Assembly: GCA_903881535.1 (NCBI GenBank)
Contig: CAIRTT010000600.1
Location: forward strand, 1-7,136
Length of the DNA: 7,136 nucleotides
Reading direction: 5' to 3'
Source: an uncultured Armatimonadota bacterium
GTDB lineage: Bacteria; Armatimonadota; Armatimonadia; Armatimonadales; Armatimonadaceae
Shown here: in pieces, positions 6,594 through 7,136 of the stretch
Layout: every line of letters begins with the position of its first letter
Position numbering within the stretch: position 1 is the first letter of the stretch
Translations under genes and position numbers: made by a program
Notes under the pieces: generated by a model
What the model was told of the DNA's origin: nothing
The model's database searches: none
The model's input: only the letters and a program-made list of their open reading frames with translations

Positions 6594-7136
6594 ATGACAT
6601 TTTACGGTAACAATAAAACAGTCTCGATGCTCAATCGGTTCATCGACAGGCAAGAACTTCCTCAATCGGTACTCATCACAGGACCGTCAGGAGTCGGAAA
6701 AACGACTCTGGCTCTGCACCTTTCCATGTACCTATTATGTAAGAATCGGACTGATGGAGCTGCCTGTGGACAGTGTATTTCCTGTCTACGTATTCATACA
6801 AACGAACATCCTGAAGTTGCCATCATTGAGCCGGATGGCGATTTAACAAAAATTTGGCAGCTCTGGACCAGAACAGGACATGCTCCTGGCGCACTAGATT
6901 CGCTTTCTTACCGCCCTGTTCTCGGTAACTGGCGGATCGTTATTATCACTGCTGCCCACACATTTAATGACGAGTCAGCAAACTCCATTCTCAAAGTTCT
7001 CGAAGAGCCGCCGTCATATGTCCAGTTTTTCCTGTGCACCACAAGCCAATCAGCCGTTCTACCAACAATTGCAAGTCGGTGTTTTTCTGTTCCAATTCCC
7101 CCGCTGCCGACACAACATATAGCCACGATGTTGGAA
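6594..7136 (+). CDS. holB: DNA polymerase III delta' subunit (clamp loader), 3' partial
   Basis: The frame is open to the window end, giving the first 181 residues of a clamp-loader AAA+ protein of the HolB/DnaX type. Delta' helps load the sliding beta clamp onto DNA during replication. The Walker A loop GPSGVGKTT is at 30-38. A zinc module with the spacing Cys-x8-Cys-x2-Cys-x2-Cys is at C49, C58, C61 and C64. The segment SANSILKVLEEPP (128-140) matches the family, sensor 1 lies near TTS (149-151), and the SRC motif carrying the arginine finger is at 161-163 after LPTIA. The acid normally found in Walker B is missing: the strand reads IVIITAAHTF, with Thr where DnaX has Asp. That, plus the position beside darA, favours HolB over DnaX (tau/gamma). 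ATG 6594 is directly preceded by an in-frame TGA and has GGAG upstream; ATG 6627 would remove 11 residues before the Walker A strand and is less likely. Confidence 0.9.
   Translation, partial: MTFYGNNKTVSMLNRFIDRQELPQSVLITGPSGVGKTTLALHLSMYLLCKNRTDGAACGQCISCLRIHTNEHPEVAIIEPDGDLTKIWQLWTRTGHAPGALDSLSYRPVLGNWRIVIITAAHTFNDESANSILKVLEEPPSYVQFFLCTTSQSAVLPTIASRCFSVPIPPLPTQHIATMLE

Noticed and set aside
6908..7126. Minus-strand ORF at the right end
   Set aside because: It is opposite the clear clamp-loader reading frame, which holds Walker A, zinc and SRC motifs.
1..7136. Search for a mobile element, defence system, CRISPR array or toxin-antitoxin module
   Set aside because: No direct or inverted repeats, transposase, integrase, repeat-spacer pattern or small paired ORFs are visible, and almost all bases are covered by recognisable genes.

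Overview
This window is a bacterial chromosome segment with tightly packed genes, all on the + strand. It carries eight coding sequences, the first truncated at its 5' end by the window and the last at its 3' end. I see no tRNA, rRNA, CRISPR array, insertion sequence, phage or plasmid gene. Together scpA, scpB, a D-Ala-D-Ala carboxypeptidase, an RsuA/RluB-type pseudouridine synthase, a DarA-type cyclic-di-AMP receptor and holB point to a free-living bacterium that uses cyclic-di-AMP. Candidates are Armatimonadota, Chloroflexota or another Terrabacteria lineage. The alpha-galactosidase-like gene belongs to a family I associate with Planctomycetota, Bacteroidota and Armatimonadota. Base composition looks balanced by eye. 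The phylum is a guess, not a result.

Region 1 (3-2752) is a two-gene unit. A long GH36-like glycoside hydrolase is joined through an ATGA stop/start overlap to a short nitronate monooxygenase-like flavoprotein. The pairing suggests co-translation, but the two families have no obvious shared pathway.

Region 2 (2753-2807) is the only real intergenic gap. It holds a weak sigma70-like promoter candidate and no clear terminator hairpin.

Region 3 (2808-7136) is an apparent housekeeping polycistron: scpA, scpB, dac, rluB, darA, holB. Every junction except the last overlaps: 8 nt, 4 nt, 59 nt and 32 nt, then a 22-nt gap. Its products act in chromosome condensation (ScpAB with SMC), peptidoglycan trimming (Dac), 23S/16S rRNA modification (RluB type), cyclic-di-AMP sensing (DarA) and DNA polymerase III clamp loading (HolB). 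This fits a growth and cell-cycle operon in which cell wall, ribosome and replication genes are expressed together.

I did not find a convincing undescribed system. The points most worth a second look are the long dual-coding dac/rluB overlap, the cyclic-di-AMP receptor directly upstream of holB, the odd hydrolase-oxygenase pair, and the lost Walker B acid in an otherwise intact HolB P-loop domain.
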